Shown here in pieces: positions 8,528 through 17,000 of a stretch of 64,000 nucleotides of DNA. The DNA lies in the NCBI GenBank assembly GCA_032681305.1, contig CP136340.1:868001-932000 (forward strand). Direction: 5' to 3'. This DNA comes from HIMB114 sp008638005. GTDB taxonomy: Bacteria; Pseudomonadota; Alphaproteobacteria; Pelagibacterales; Pelagibacteraceae. Position 1 is the stretch's first letter. The number at the start of each line of letters is the position of its first letter. The translations under genes and the position numbers were made by a program. The notes beneath the pieces were generated by a model that saw only the letters and a program-made list of their open reading frames with translations, was not told where the DNA came from and did no database searches.

Positions 8528-9101
8528 AAACTTTATCTTCTTTTTTATTCATAAATACTTCTAAATTATTTGTAATTGTATTTAATTCAGCAATATCACC
8601 TTTTATCTTATTTTTTGGATCTTGCATCACAACATTACCTTCTAAACGTATGAGATTTTTTTTTGCAAAATAATTTGCAATATTAGATGTAATAACCGTA
8701 TCTTTATTTGTAATAACAACATTTTGATAATACTTAATATTCTTAGTTTTTTTAAAATAGTCGGCTTTTTCAGAATTTACATTTAAAACCGTTCCATCTT
8801 TAAGGTTTGTAAAACTATGAACCGTTTTAAGTTCAATTAAATCTGGTTTATCTTTAGTGATCTTTGCTTCGTTTCCCTTAGTAATATAGTCACGATTTTT
8901 AGCATCGGTTGTTTTGTACTTAACGTCTTTGAAAGTGGTAACACCTTTTTCAATATTGCTCACCTCACTGTTTTGAGCAGCTTCATTCGCATCAATCTTT
9001 TTTGAACCTTTGTTTTGTGAGATAAAATAACCATAAATAGCTATTGCAGAAAGGAGAACTAAAATTAAAAATATATTAGATTTTTTTTTTGCTGCAATCA
9101 T
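8499..9101 (-). CDS. lptC: LPS export protein LptC
   Basis: Bitopic inner-membrane protein of 200 residues linking the LptBFG transporter to the periplasmic bridge. A single membrane helix near residues 8-27 (NIFLILVLLSAIAIYGYFI) is followed by a periplasmic beta-jellyroll-like region with repeated short strands such as YYQNVVITN and IRLEGNVVMQDP, the OstA-like pattern shared by LptA and LptC. It overlaps kdsD upstream by four bases (ATGA) and lptB downstream by 29. In most relatives lptA would come next; here it does not. Weak sequence conservation is normal for LptC, so the call rests on topology, pattern and position. Confidence 0.85.
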   Translation of the reverse strand: MIAAKKKSNIFLILVLLSAIAIYGYFISQNKGSKKIDANEAAQNSEVSNIEKGVTTFKDVKYKTTDAKNRDYITKGNEAKITKDKPDLIELKTVHSFTNLKDGTVLNVNSEKADYFKKTKNIKYYQNVVITNKDTVITSNIANYFAKKNLIRLEGNVVMQDPKNKIKGDIAELNTITNNLEVFMNKKEDKVYGRREQIKE

Positions 9102-10072
9102 TTACCTAAAAACTCTAAGATAGAATGAATACTAACTAAGCCTTTAAACTTGCCCTTTGATTTAACCAAAAGAATTGTAATTCTTTTTTTATTCATAACT
9201 GCAAGAGCTTCTGGGGCCAGCATATTCTCATCAATAAAAGTTGGGTTTTTAGTCATAATATTTTTAGCCTTAATATTTTGTAGGCTCTTAAACTTGCTGG
9301 CAGCTCTAGAGGTATCTCCATCGGTTATAATTGATAATTTGTTTTTATTTTTTTCTTTGACTAAAGCACAACCCAATCTTTTAGATGAAATTGTAGATAA
9401 AACTTTAGAGAATTGGGCATTAGCATCTACATAAGGGATTTGTTTTCCTGTAATTAAAAGATCTTTAATTGGAGTAAGTGATTTTCCAATGCTTCCATGC
9501 GGATGATGCTCACCAAACTTTGAAATTTTAAAATTTCTTTTTTTAGCAACTGTAATAGCAAGTGCATCACCAATACACGCTAATATTGTGGTTGAACTTG
9601 TTGGAACAAGAGAAAAGTTTTTATCTCCAGCTTCTTTTATTTTTGGATAGACAATATTGATATCAGAATACTTATAAAGTTGAGATTTTGAATTTGATGA
9701 GATTCCAATTATTTTAATTTTATATTTTTTAGCAAATTTAAAAATGGATACTAATTCGCTTGTATTTCCACTATTTGATGCAATCACCAAGGTATCATTT
9801 TTTTGCAAATTTCCCAAACTTCCGTGACTGGCTTGATTAGCATCCAGGACATAACTTGGAATACCGAGTGATGAAAATGTACCACAAGTTTTCTCTAAAA
9901 TAAGTTTAGATTTTCCAACACCTGTAAAAACGATATTTCCTTTAGTATTATTAATTATATTTACAGCTTTCGCAAAGCTCAATCCTAGATGTTTTTGTAT
10001 TTTATTAAGAGCAATAATTTCCTCTTTGATTATTTTTTTTCCAAAATTTAGAATTTGTTTTTCTGATTTCAT
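9098..10072 (-). CDS. kdsD: D-arabinose 5-phosphate isomerase (KpsF/KdsD)
   Basis: Converts ribulose 5-phosphate to arabinose 5-phosphate, precursor of KDO in LPS; 324 residues. An N-terminal SIS sugar-isomerase domain (FTGVGKSKLILEK, ASHGSLGN, ASNSGNTSELVS, and the histidine-containing GEHHPHGSIGKSL) is followed by two CBS motifs (KNIMTKNPTFIDENM and ILLVKSKGKFKGLVSI). Adjacent lptC and lptB fit the usual KDO/LPS export grouping. The ATG at 10072 directly follows the rnd stop, and the TGA overlaps the lptC start. Confidence 0.94.
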   Translation of the reverse strand: MKSEKQILNFGKKIIKEEIIALNKIQKHLGLSFAKAVNIINNTKGNIVFTGVGKSKLILEKTCGTFSSLGIPSYVLDANQASHGSLGNLQKNDTLVIASNSGNTSELVSIFKFAKKYKIKIIGISSNSKSQLYKYSDINIVYPKIKEAGDKNFSLVPTSSTTILACIGDALAITVAKKRNFKISKFGEHHPHGSIGKSLTPIKDLLITGKQIPYVDANAQFSKVLSTISSKRLGCALVKEKNKNKLSIITDGDTSRAASKFKSLQNIKAKNIMTKNPTFIDENMLAPEALAVMNKKRITILLVKSKGKFKGLVSIHSILEFLGK

Positions 10073-10687
10073 TTAATGTTCAAAAATATCACCAAGGCCA
10101 TTTAGGTCTAAGGTAGTTCTTGTTTCTAAGAATTTAAAACATTCTTCTGCAATTTCATTTTTATTTTCTCTTTTAAGAATTTTTTCTAGTTCCTCTTTAA
10201 TTTTGTGTAGATAAAGAACATCGTTTGCAGCATATTGAATTTGTTCTTTTGTGTATTCTTCTTTGCCCCAATCAGAGGTTTGCATTTCTTTATCCAATTT
10301 AATTCCAATTAAATCTTTACTTAAATCTTTAAGACCGTGATTGCTTGTAAATTTTCTACAAATTTTTGAAGCTATTTTTGTATCAAAAATATTTCGTACA
10401 TTGATACTTAAGTGTTGTTTTAAAAAACCAAGATCGGCTCTACCATAATGAAAGATTTTTTTTATTTTCTCGTTCTCTAAAACAGACTTCAAATGCGGGG
10501 CATTATACTTTCCGTTAAATTTAACAAAATGCACCGTGTCACTACCATCACATAACTGTAATAGATGAAGCTTATCGGTTAGTGGGTTAAGTCCTGAGAA
10601 CTCCCCGTCAATCGCTATTGTTGTGGCATTTTTTAAACTTGTTTCACCTGGAAGATCGTTTAAGTGTAATTCGTATTTAAAATTCAT
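10073..10687 (-). CDS. rnd: Ribonuclease D-type 3'-5' exonuclease
   Basis: Short RNase D homologue of 204 residues containing only the DEDDy exonuclease domain, without the HRDC domains found in the longer E. coli enzyme. Exo I is visible as AIDGEFSGLNP (Asp and Glu metal ligands), Exo II around FHYGRADLGFLK, and Exo III as YAANDVLYL with the tyrosine and aspartate. Such short forms are common in alphaproteobacteria upstream of lptC. Likely substrates are tRNA 3' ends or other structured RNA (family knowledge). Only 23 bases separate its start from the divergent gene at 10711. Confidence 0.9.
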   Translation of the reverse strand: MNFKYELHLNDLPGETSLKNATTIAIDGEFSGLNPLTDKLHLLQLCDGSDTVHFVKFNGKYNAPHLKSVLENEKIKKIFHYGRADLGFLKQHLSINVRNIFDTKIASKICRKFTSNHGLKDLSKDLIGIKLDKEMQTSDWGKEEYTKEQIQYAANDVLYLHKIKEELEKILKRENKNEIAEECFKFLETRTTLDLNGLGDIFEH

Positions 10688-10710
10688 ATTTCAATTATTG
10701 ATTGTATAAC

Positions 10711-11670
10711 ATGTCTCGAACTTATGTAAAAAAAATCTGTCTTTTTGGGGGCACTGGATTTGTTGGGAGCTCCATCATTAAGCTACTTGCCAAAAGCGGT
10801 CATGAACTAAAAATAGCAACAAGATCTCCATTTGATGAGGATGTATTAGAACTAAAATCAACAGTAAGCGATCCCGGTCAAATTAAAATAGAAAAAATAA
10901 ATATTAGCTCTAAAGATCAAATTAAAAATTTTATCAAAGGATCAGACATTTGCATCAATTTGATTGGAATTTTATATGAGAAAGGGAGCAATACCTTTCA
11001 AAAAATTCATACTGATTTTGTTAATGACCTTGTCCTATCAATGAAACAGGAAAACTCTATTAAACATTTTATTCACTTTTCAAGCCTTGGAGTCAAAAGT
11101 GGTACAGAGTCAAAATATTTAGAGAGTAAATTTCAAGCTGAAGAGATTATCAAAAAAAAATTAGAAAATTATACCATCATCAAACCCTCAGTAGTTTTTG
11201 GTGGTGGGCAGAATGATTTTACAAATATGTTTGCAAAATTAGCAAATTTATTTCCAATCATACCTTTAGCTGGCGCTTCAGTTAAATTTGCGCCCATCTA
11301 TGTTGGCGATATTGCTAAAGGAATTGAGAAAATAATTGATGAGGAAATAAAAAAAGAAACTATTGAATTTGTAGGAAATGAAATTTTTACTCTTGAAGAG
11401 TTGGTAAAAATTATTTCAAATGAAATAAGAACTAGCAACATTATTATTCCAATTCCATCATGGTTAGCAAGAATTCAAGGAAGAGTTTTGGGTTTAGCGC
11501 CAAAACCTATGTTAACTTTAGATCAAATCAAAACCTTAGAGTCAGGTGATAATATTGCAACAGGAAATTTTAAAACAATTAAAGATTTAGATATTGACCC
11601 TGTAGGTCTTAGAAAAATTATACCAGATTATCTTTGGAGATTTCGAAAAGAAGGTCAGTTCGCTAAATAA
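10711..11670 (+). CDS. NAD(P)-binding reductase of the NDUFA9-like / complex I family
   Basis: Atypical short-chain dehydrogenase of 319 residues. The nucleotide-binding glycine motif appears early as CLFGGTGFVGSSIIK, followed by INLIGILYE, FIHFSSLGV and IIKPSVVFGGGQNDF. These resemble the NDUFA9 accessory subunit of mitochondrial complex I and its alphaproteobacterial relatives. It lacks a clear catalytic Tyr-x-x-x-Lys, as is usual for that subfamily; SKYLESKFQAE sits at the equivalent place. I start at ATG 10711; a TTG nine bases earlier is also in frame. The 3' end overlaps uppP by 16 bases on the opposite strand. Role in respiration is inferred from the family. Confidence 0.85.
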   Translation: MSRTYVKKICLFGGTGFVGSSIIKLLAKSGHELKIATRSPFDEDVLELKSTVSDPGQIKIEKINISSKDQIKNFIKGSDICINLIGILYEKGSNTFQKIHTDFVNDLVLSMKQENSIKHFIHFSSLGVKSGTESKYLESKFQAEEIIKKKLENYTIIKPSVVFGGGQNDFTNMFAKLANLFPIIPLAGASVKFAPIYVGDIAKGIEKIIDEEIKKETIEFVGNEIFTLEELVKIISNEIRTSNIIIPIPSWLARIQGRVLGLAPKPMLTLDQIKTLESGDNIATGNFKTIKDLDIDPVGLRKIIPDYLWRFRKEGQFAK

Positions 11671-12434
11671 ATTAAAAGAACAGTTCCTAAAATAATTCTT
11701 AGAACCACAAAAAGGGTGAGTGAATTATTTTGAACAAATTTTAAAAAAACCTTTATACATAGTAGCGAAGTTATAAGAGATACAAAGAAACCAAAAGTTA
11801 TTAAGATAATAATTTGATTATTCGGTTCAAAAACAACGTCACTAAACCCAAGCACACAAGCGGCAAACAATACAGGAATAGAAATTAAAAAACTAAACTT
11901 TGCAGAATCTACTCTTGAAAATCCTAAAAATCTTGCACATGAAATAGTAATACCTGAACGACTAGTTCCAGGTATTAAAGCAAGAATTTGTGCCAATCCT
12001 ATTAACAATGCATTTTTATTAGATATATTTTTATTGAACTGGATAGTTACTTTTGTTTTATCAGAAAAATATAATACGATTGAAAAAAATAATGTTGCAA
12101 AAGCTACAACTTTTATGTCTTGAAGAAAAATATTCAGTCCAGTTATTTTGATAAGAAAACCTGCTATAACAACAGGTATTGTAGCTATGATAATATTTTT
12201 AATTAAATTATAATTATTAAAAATCTGAAATAAATCTTTTAAGAAATATATCACAACAGCAATTAACGATCCTCCATGAACCGCGATATTAAATAATAAA
12301 TTAAGATTTTTATCTTCAAACTTTACTAGCTCCTCAAATATGACAAGTAATCCACTTGATGAAATCGGCAGCCATTCAGTTACGCCTTGAATAATCGCTA
12401 AAAAGAATGTGTTTAGATATATGGATAAAGACAT
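11655..12434 (-). CDS. uppP: Undecaprenyl-diphosphatase (UppP/BacA)
   Basis: Polytopic inner-membrane phosphatase that recycles undecaprenyl pyrophosphate for peptidoglycan and other glycan synthesis; 259 residues with about seven to eight hydrophobic segments. The two catalytic motifs are clear: QGVTEWLPISSSGLLVI near the N-terminus and PGTSRSGITIS in the middle. Length is typical. Transcribed away from gltD across an intergenic region that carries a palindrome. The start is ATG 12434. Confidence 0.96.
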   Translation of the reverse strand: MSLSIYLNTFFLAIIQGVTEWLPISSSGLLVIFEELVKFEDKNLNLLFNIAVHGGSLIAVVIYFLKDLFQIFNNYNLIKNIIIATIPVVIAGFLIKITGLNIFLQDIKVVAFATLFFSIVLYFSDKTKVTIQFNKNISNKNALLIGLAQILALIPGTSRSGITISCARFLGFSRVDSAKFSFLISIPVLFAACVLGFSDVVFEPNNQIIILITFGFFVSLITSLLCIKVFLKFVQNNSLTLFVVLRIILGTVLLIYLAN

Positions 12435-12469
12435 TTATTTGATGAGTTATAATTATTCTAAAAATTTAG

Positions 12470-12489
12470 CTATAATTTGAAAATTATAG
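12470..12489. promoter_or_regulatory. 20-bp palindrome between uppP and gltD
   Basis: CTATAATTT and AAATTATAG form perfect 9-base arms around a central GA, in the 212-base divergent region between uppP and gltD. The site is 35 bases from uppP and about 160 from gltD. As the two genes point away from it, it is more like an operator than a terminator. AT-richness makes chance palindromes more likely, so confidence is low. The rest of the region holds no open frame or clear promoter that I can support. Confidence 0.35.
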
Positions 12490-12646
12490 AATCTTAACAT
12501 TTTTAGCTGATATAAATTTTTTCTAATAAATTAACAAAAAGTACCTAAAATTTTACATAAGTCCTATTTTTATTATGTTTTTTAGTAAAAAATTGTTTAC
12601 TAGAAATGGTATACAAAACATCAATTTAGTATATTTATTTTTGCCC

Positions 12647-14083
12647 ATGTCAAAAATGTTAAAATTTGTCGATGTTCAAAGAGAAACACCAGAAAAATTA
12701 AGTTCTGATGTTAGAAAAGATAATTTCCTAGAAATATATAAAGAGTTCATAGAAACGAAAGCAAAAGAACAGGCAAGCAGGTGCTCCCAGTGCGGTACTC
12801 CATTTTGCCAAGTGCATTGTCCTTTACAAAATAATATTCCGGATTGGCTAAAGTTAACAGCTGAAGGAAGGCTGAAAGACGCCTATGAAGTATCCTCTGC
12901 AACAAATTCAATGCCAGAAGTTTGCGGAAGTATATGTCCCCAAGACCGATTATGCGAAGGTAATTGCGTGATAGAACAATCTGGCCATGGAACCGTCACT
13001 ATTGGGGCAGTTGAAAAATTTATAACGAATACAGCATGGGAAAACGGTTGGGTTGAACCTATCAATCCTATTTCTGAATTAAAACAATCCGTTGGTATTA
13101 TTGGAGCAGGTCCCGCGGGTATTGCTGCCGCAATGGAATTAAGAAAAGAAGGATATCAAGTTACAATTTACGATCGTTACGATAGAGCGGGTGGATTACT
13201 GATATATGGAATTCCAAATTTTAAATTAGATAAATCTATTGTTTTAAGAAGAACTAAACTTTTAGAAGATAGTAAAATTACAATTAAAAATAATTTTGAA
13301 GTTGGAAAAGACTCAACCCTAAAAGAACTTAAAGAAAAACACGATGCAATTTTAATTGCAACGGGTGTTTACAAAGCAAGAAATATTGAAGTGCCTGGAA
13401 CCGATTTAAAAAACATTTTTCCAGCTATGCAATTCCTAACTGCTTCGAATAGAAAAGGTTTGGGAGATCAGGTTGAAGCGTTTGATAATGGTATTTTAAA
13501 TGCTGAAGGAAAAAATGTAGTTGTAGTTGGTGGAGGGGATACTGCGATGGATTGTGTTAGAACTGCAATTAGACAAAAAGCAAAATCAGTTTCTTGTTTA
13601 TATCGAAGAGATAAAGCTAATATGCCAGGTTCTGCAAGAGAGGTTACTAATGCAGAGGAAGAAGGTGTAAATTTCATTTGGCTTTCAAGCCCAAAACATT
13701 TTGAAGGAAAAGAAAAAGTTGAAAAAGTAGTTATTAATAAAATGCGATTAGGTGAGCCAGACTCATCTGGAAGACAAACTCCTAAAATAATTGAAGGAGC
13801 AGAGGAAAAACTTGAAGCTGATTTGGTTATAGAAGCATTAGGTTTTGAACCAGAGAATATTCCAAAATTATTTAATGAACCTGATCTAGAAGTAACAAGG
13901 TGGGGAACAATTAAAGCTGATTTAAAAACATTAAAAACAAATATCAGAGGTGTTTTTGCAGCAGGTGATATTGTTAGAGGAGCATCACTTGTTGTGTGGG
14001 CAATACGAGATGGTAGAGATGCTGCTAAAGGTATTAGCGAATACTTAAACAAGATATCTCAAAATAAAAATAAAGCAGCCTAA
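12647..14083 (+). CDS. gltD: Glutamate synthase (NADPH) small subunit
   Basis: Supplies electrons from NADPH to the GltB subunit; about 478 residues. The N-terminal cysteine clusters CSQCGTPFCQVHCP and CGSICPQDRLCEGNC bind Fe-S centres. The FAD motif is GIIGAGPAGIAAAMEL, the NADPH motif VVVVGGGDTAMDC, and the C-terminal FAD segment GVFAAGDIVRGASLVVWAI. The frame is open from 12575, but the first 24 residues (LFTRNGIQNINLVYLFL and so on) do not look like GltD. ATG 12647 or 12656 places MSKMLKFVDV at the normal N-terminus. The stop shares one base with the gltB start (TAATG). The order D then B is the reverse of the commoner gltB-gltD. Confidence 0.96.
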   Translation: MSKMLKFVDVQRETPEKLSSDVRKDNFLEIYKEFIETKAKEQASRCSQCGTPFCQVHCPLQNNIPDWLKLTAEGRLKDAYEVSSATNSMPEVCGSICPQDRLCEGNCVIEQSGHGTVTIGAVEKFITNTAWENGWVEPINPISELKQSVGIIGAGPAGIAAAMELRKEGYQVTIYDRYDRAGGLLIYGIPNFKLDKSIVLRRTKLLEDSKITIKNNFEVGKDSTLKELKEKHDAILIATGVYKARNIEVPGTDLKNIFPAMQFLTASNRKGLGDQVEAFDNGILNAEGKNVVVVGGGDTAMDCVRTAIRQKAKSVSCLYRRDKANMPGSAREVTNAEEEGVNFIWLSSPKHFEGKEKVEKVVINKMRLGEPDSSGRQTPKIIEGAEEKLEADLVIEALGFEPENIPKLFNEPDLEVTRWGTIKADLKTLKTNIRGVFAAGDIVRGASLVVWAIRDGRDAAKGISEYLNKISQNKNKAA

Positions 14084-17000
14084 TGACCTTGAAAAATTAT
14101 TTAAAAAATAAAAAGATATTAGAAGAAGCAAATGTTTCAATTACAGATCATGATGCATGCGGAGTAGGTTTTGTTGCATCCATGACTGGAAAACCTAAGC
14201 GTGAAGTTGTTGAAAATGGTATTGAAGCTTTAAAAGCGGTTTGGCACAGAGGAGCTGTTGATGCTGATGGTAAAACGGGAGATGGGGCTGGTATACATAT
14301 TGAATTTAGTAGAGAGTTTTTTGAAGAACAAATTTCAGTCACAGGTCATAAAATTCAAGAAAATCAGGAGATTTGCCTTGGAATGGTGTTTTTGCCAAGA
14401 ACAAATTATTCAGCCCAGGAAAGATGTAGATCTATAATTGAGCAGGAGTTGTTGAATAGTGATTTTTATATTTTTGGATGGAGACAGGTTCCAGTAAATC
14501 CAAAAGTTTTAGGTCAAAAAGCAAATGATACAAGACCTGAAATTGAACAGATTATCTTTGCGTGTGATAAAAAATATGACTTTCAAGAATTAGAAAGAAA
14601 ACTTTTTGTTATTAGAAAAAAAATTGAAAAGAAAGCATCGATAGAGCAATTAAATGATTTTTATATTTCTTCATTAAGTTCAAAGTCAGTCATTTATAAG
14701 GGAATGTTTTTGGCTGAAAATATTGCCGATTTTTATCCTGATCTATTGGACAGCCGTTTTAAATCACGATTTGCATTATTTCACCAAAGATTTTCAACTA
14801 ATACTTTTCCATCGTGGGAACTTGCTCAACCCTTTAGAATTATTGCTCATAACGGTGAGATTAATACTATTAAAGGAAATGTTAATTGGATGAAAACTCA
14901 TGAAGCGGGTTTTGAAAGCGAACTGTTTGAAAATGTCGATGATATCAAACCAATTATTAAAGCAAATAATTCAGATACCGCTTCTTTAGATGCTGCATTT
15001 GAACTTTTAGTTAGAGGAGGTAGACAATTACCTATAGCTAAAATGATGCTTATTCCTGAAGCGTGGTCAAAAAAAAGCAAAATTATCTCAAAAACTCATC
15101 GTGATATGTATAATTATTTGAATTCAGTCATTGAGCCGTGGGATGGTCCTGCTGCAATTTCAGCTTTTGACGGTCGTTGGATTGTTGCTGCATCAGATAG
15201 AAATGGATTAAGACCATTAAGGTATACAATCACAAAAGATAAAATGCTTTTTGCCGGATCAGAAACTGGAATGGTGCACATCAGTGAAGACAATATTCAG
15301 TACAGAGGTAGAGTTGGACCTGGTCAGATGATTTCTTTAGATTTAGATAAAGGAAAATATTTTAATGATAAAAGAACTAAAGATCATTTAGCATCTAATC
15401 CTATCTACAAAGAATTTGCGACAAATCACATTGAGCTCACAAAAAGTTTTAAAACTTTAAAAGAAAAAAATGTTTATGAGGGTCAAGAATTAAGACAAAG
15501 ACAATACTTGTCAGGCTTAAGTATCGAAGATTTAGAAATGATACTGCATCCAATGATTGAAGATGCTAAAGAAGCTGTTGGATCAATGGGTGATGATACA
15601 CCAATTGCTGTACTATCAAGTAAATACAGACCGCTTTCTCATTTTTTTAGACAAAACTTTAGTCAAGTCACAAATCCACCAATAGACTCATTAAGAGAAA
15701 ACAGGGTGATGTCACTAAATACTCGACTTGGTAATTTAGAAAATATTTTAGATGATAAGCTAACAAAGCAAAAAAGTTATTTACTTGAAAGTCCAGTTTT
15801 AACAAACGCTCAATTTAAGAAAATACATGATACTTTTAAAAATGAAATTAATACTGTTGATATTACTTATGAGCTTAATGAAAAAAATAATTTAAAAAAT
15901 CAACTTGATCGAATTCGTTCCGAAGCAGAAGAATTTGTTAGAGGTGGCGCAAAACACTTAGTGATCTCTGATGAAAATGTTTCTAAAAATAGAATTTCAA
16001 TTCCAGTAATTTTAGCACAAGGTGCAATCCAATCTCATCTAACAAATTTAGGGATAAGAAAATTTGTATCTATTCATGTAAGATCTGCTGAGTGTTTAGA
16101 TACCCACTATTTTGCTGTATTAATCGGAGCAGGAGCTACGACCGTTAATCCTTATCTAGCAATTGATTCTATTTATCAAAGATTTGAAAAAGGTTTATTT
16201 GGAAAACTATCTTTTGATGAATGTGTTCATAGATATGTAAAAGCTATTAATGATGGACTACTTAAAATCATGTCTAAGATGGGAATATCAGTTATCAGTT
16301 CTTATCGTGGCGGTTTAAATTTTCAATCTTTAGGATTAAGTCGATCTTTAGTTTCAGAATATTTTCCAGGATTAGAGTCTAGGATTTCAGGAATTGGAAT
16401 TTTAGGAATTGAACAGATGATGCAAAAACAGCATCATGATACATTTAGAGAAAATGTAATTTCATTACCAATCGGTGGAATTTACAAATATCGTCATGGT
16501 GGAGAAACGCATGGTTATCAAGCAAAAACGATGCATCTTCTTCAAAGCGCAGTGACCAACGACTCTTTTGATACTTATAAAAAGTATTCAAAACTCATTC
16601 ATGAAATACCACCTATTCACCTTCGAGATTTATTAGGTTTTAAATCAAAAAGAGAATCCATTCCATTAGATGAGGTTGAGTCTGTAACGGAAATTAGAAA
16701 AAGATTTGGAACAGGAAGTATGTCTATGGGCGCTTTATCAAAAGAAGCGCATGAGACTTTAGCAATTGCAATGAATAGAATTGGAGGAGCTTCTTGTAGT
16801 GGAGAAGGGGGTGAAGATGAAGAGAGATTTACTCCGCGAGCTAATGGAGACAACGCAAATTCAAGAGTGAAACAAGTCGCCTCCGGAAGATTTGGTGTAA
16901 CTGCCAAATATTTAAATCATTGTAATGAAATTGAAATTAAAATGGCCCAAGGAGCAAAACCAGGTGAGGGTGGACAGCTACCAGGATTTAAAGTTTCTAA

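Noticed and set aside
12575..12646. In-frame extension of gltD upstream of 12647
   Set aside because: The 24 added residues are hydrophobic and unlike any GltD N-terminus; the family pattern begins at MSKMLKFVDV.
16617..16907. Open frame antisense to gltB
   Set aside because: Shadow of the conserved synthase domain; no independent support.
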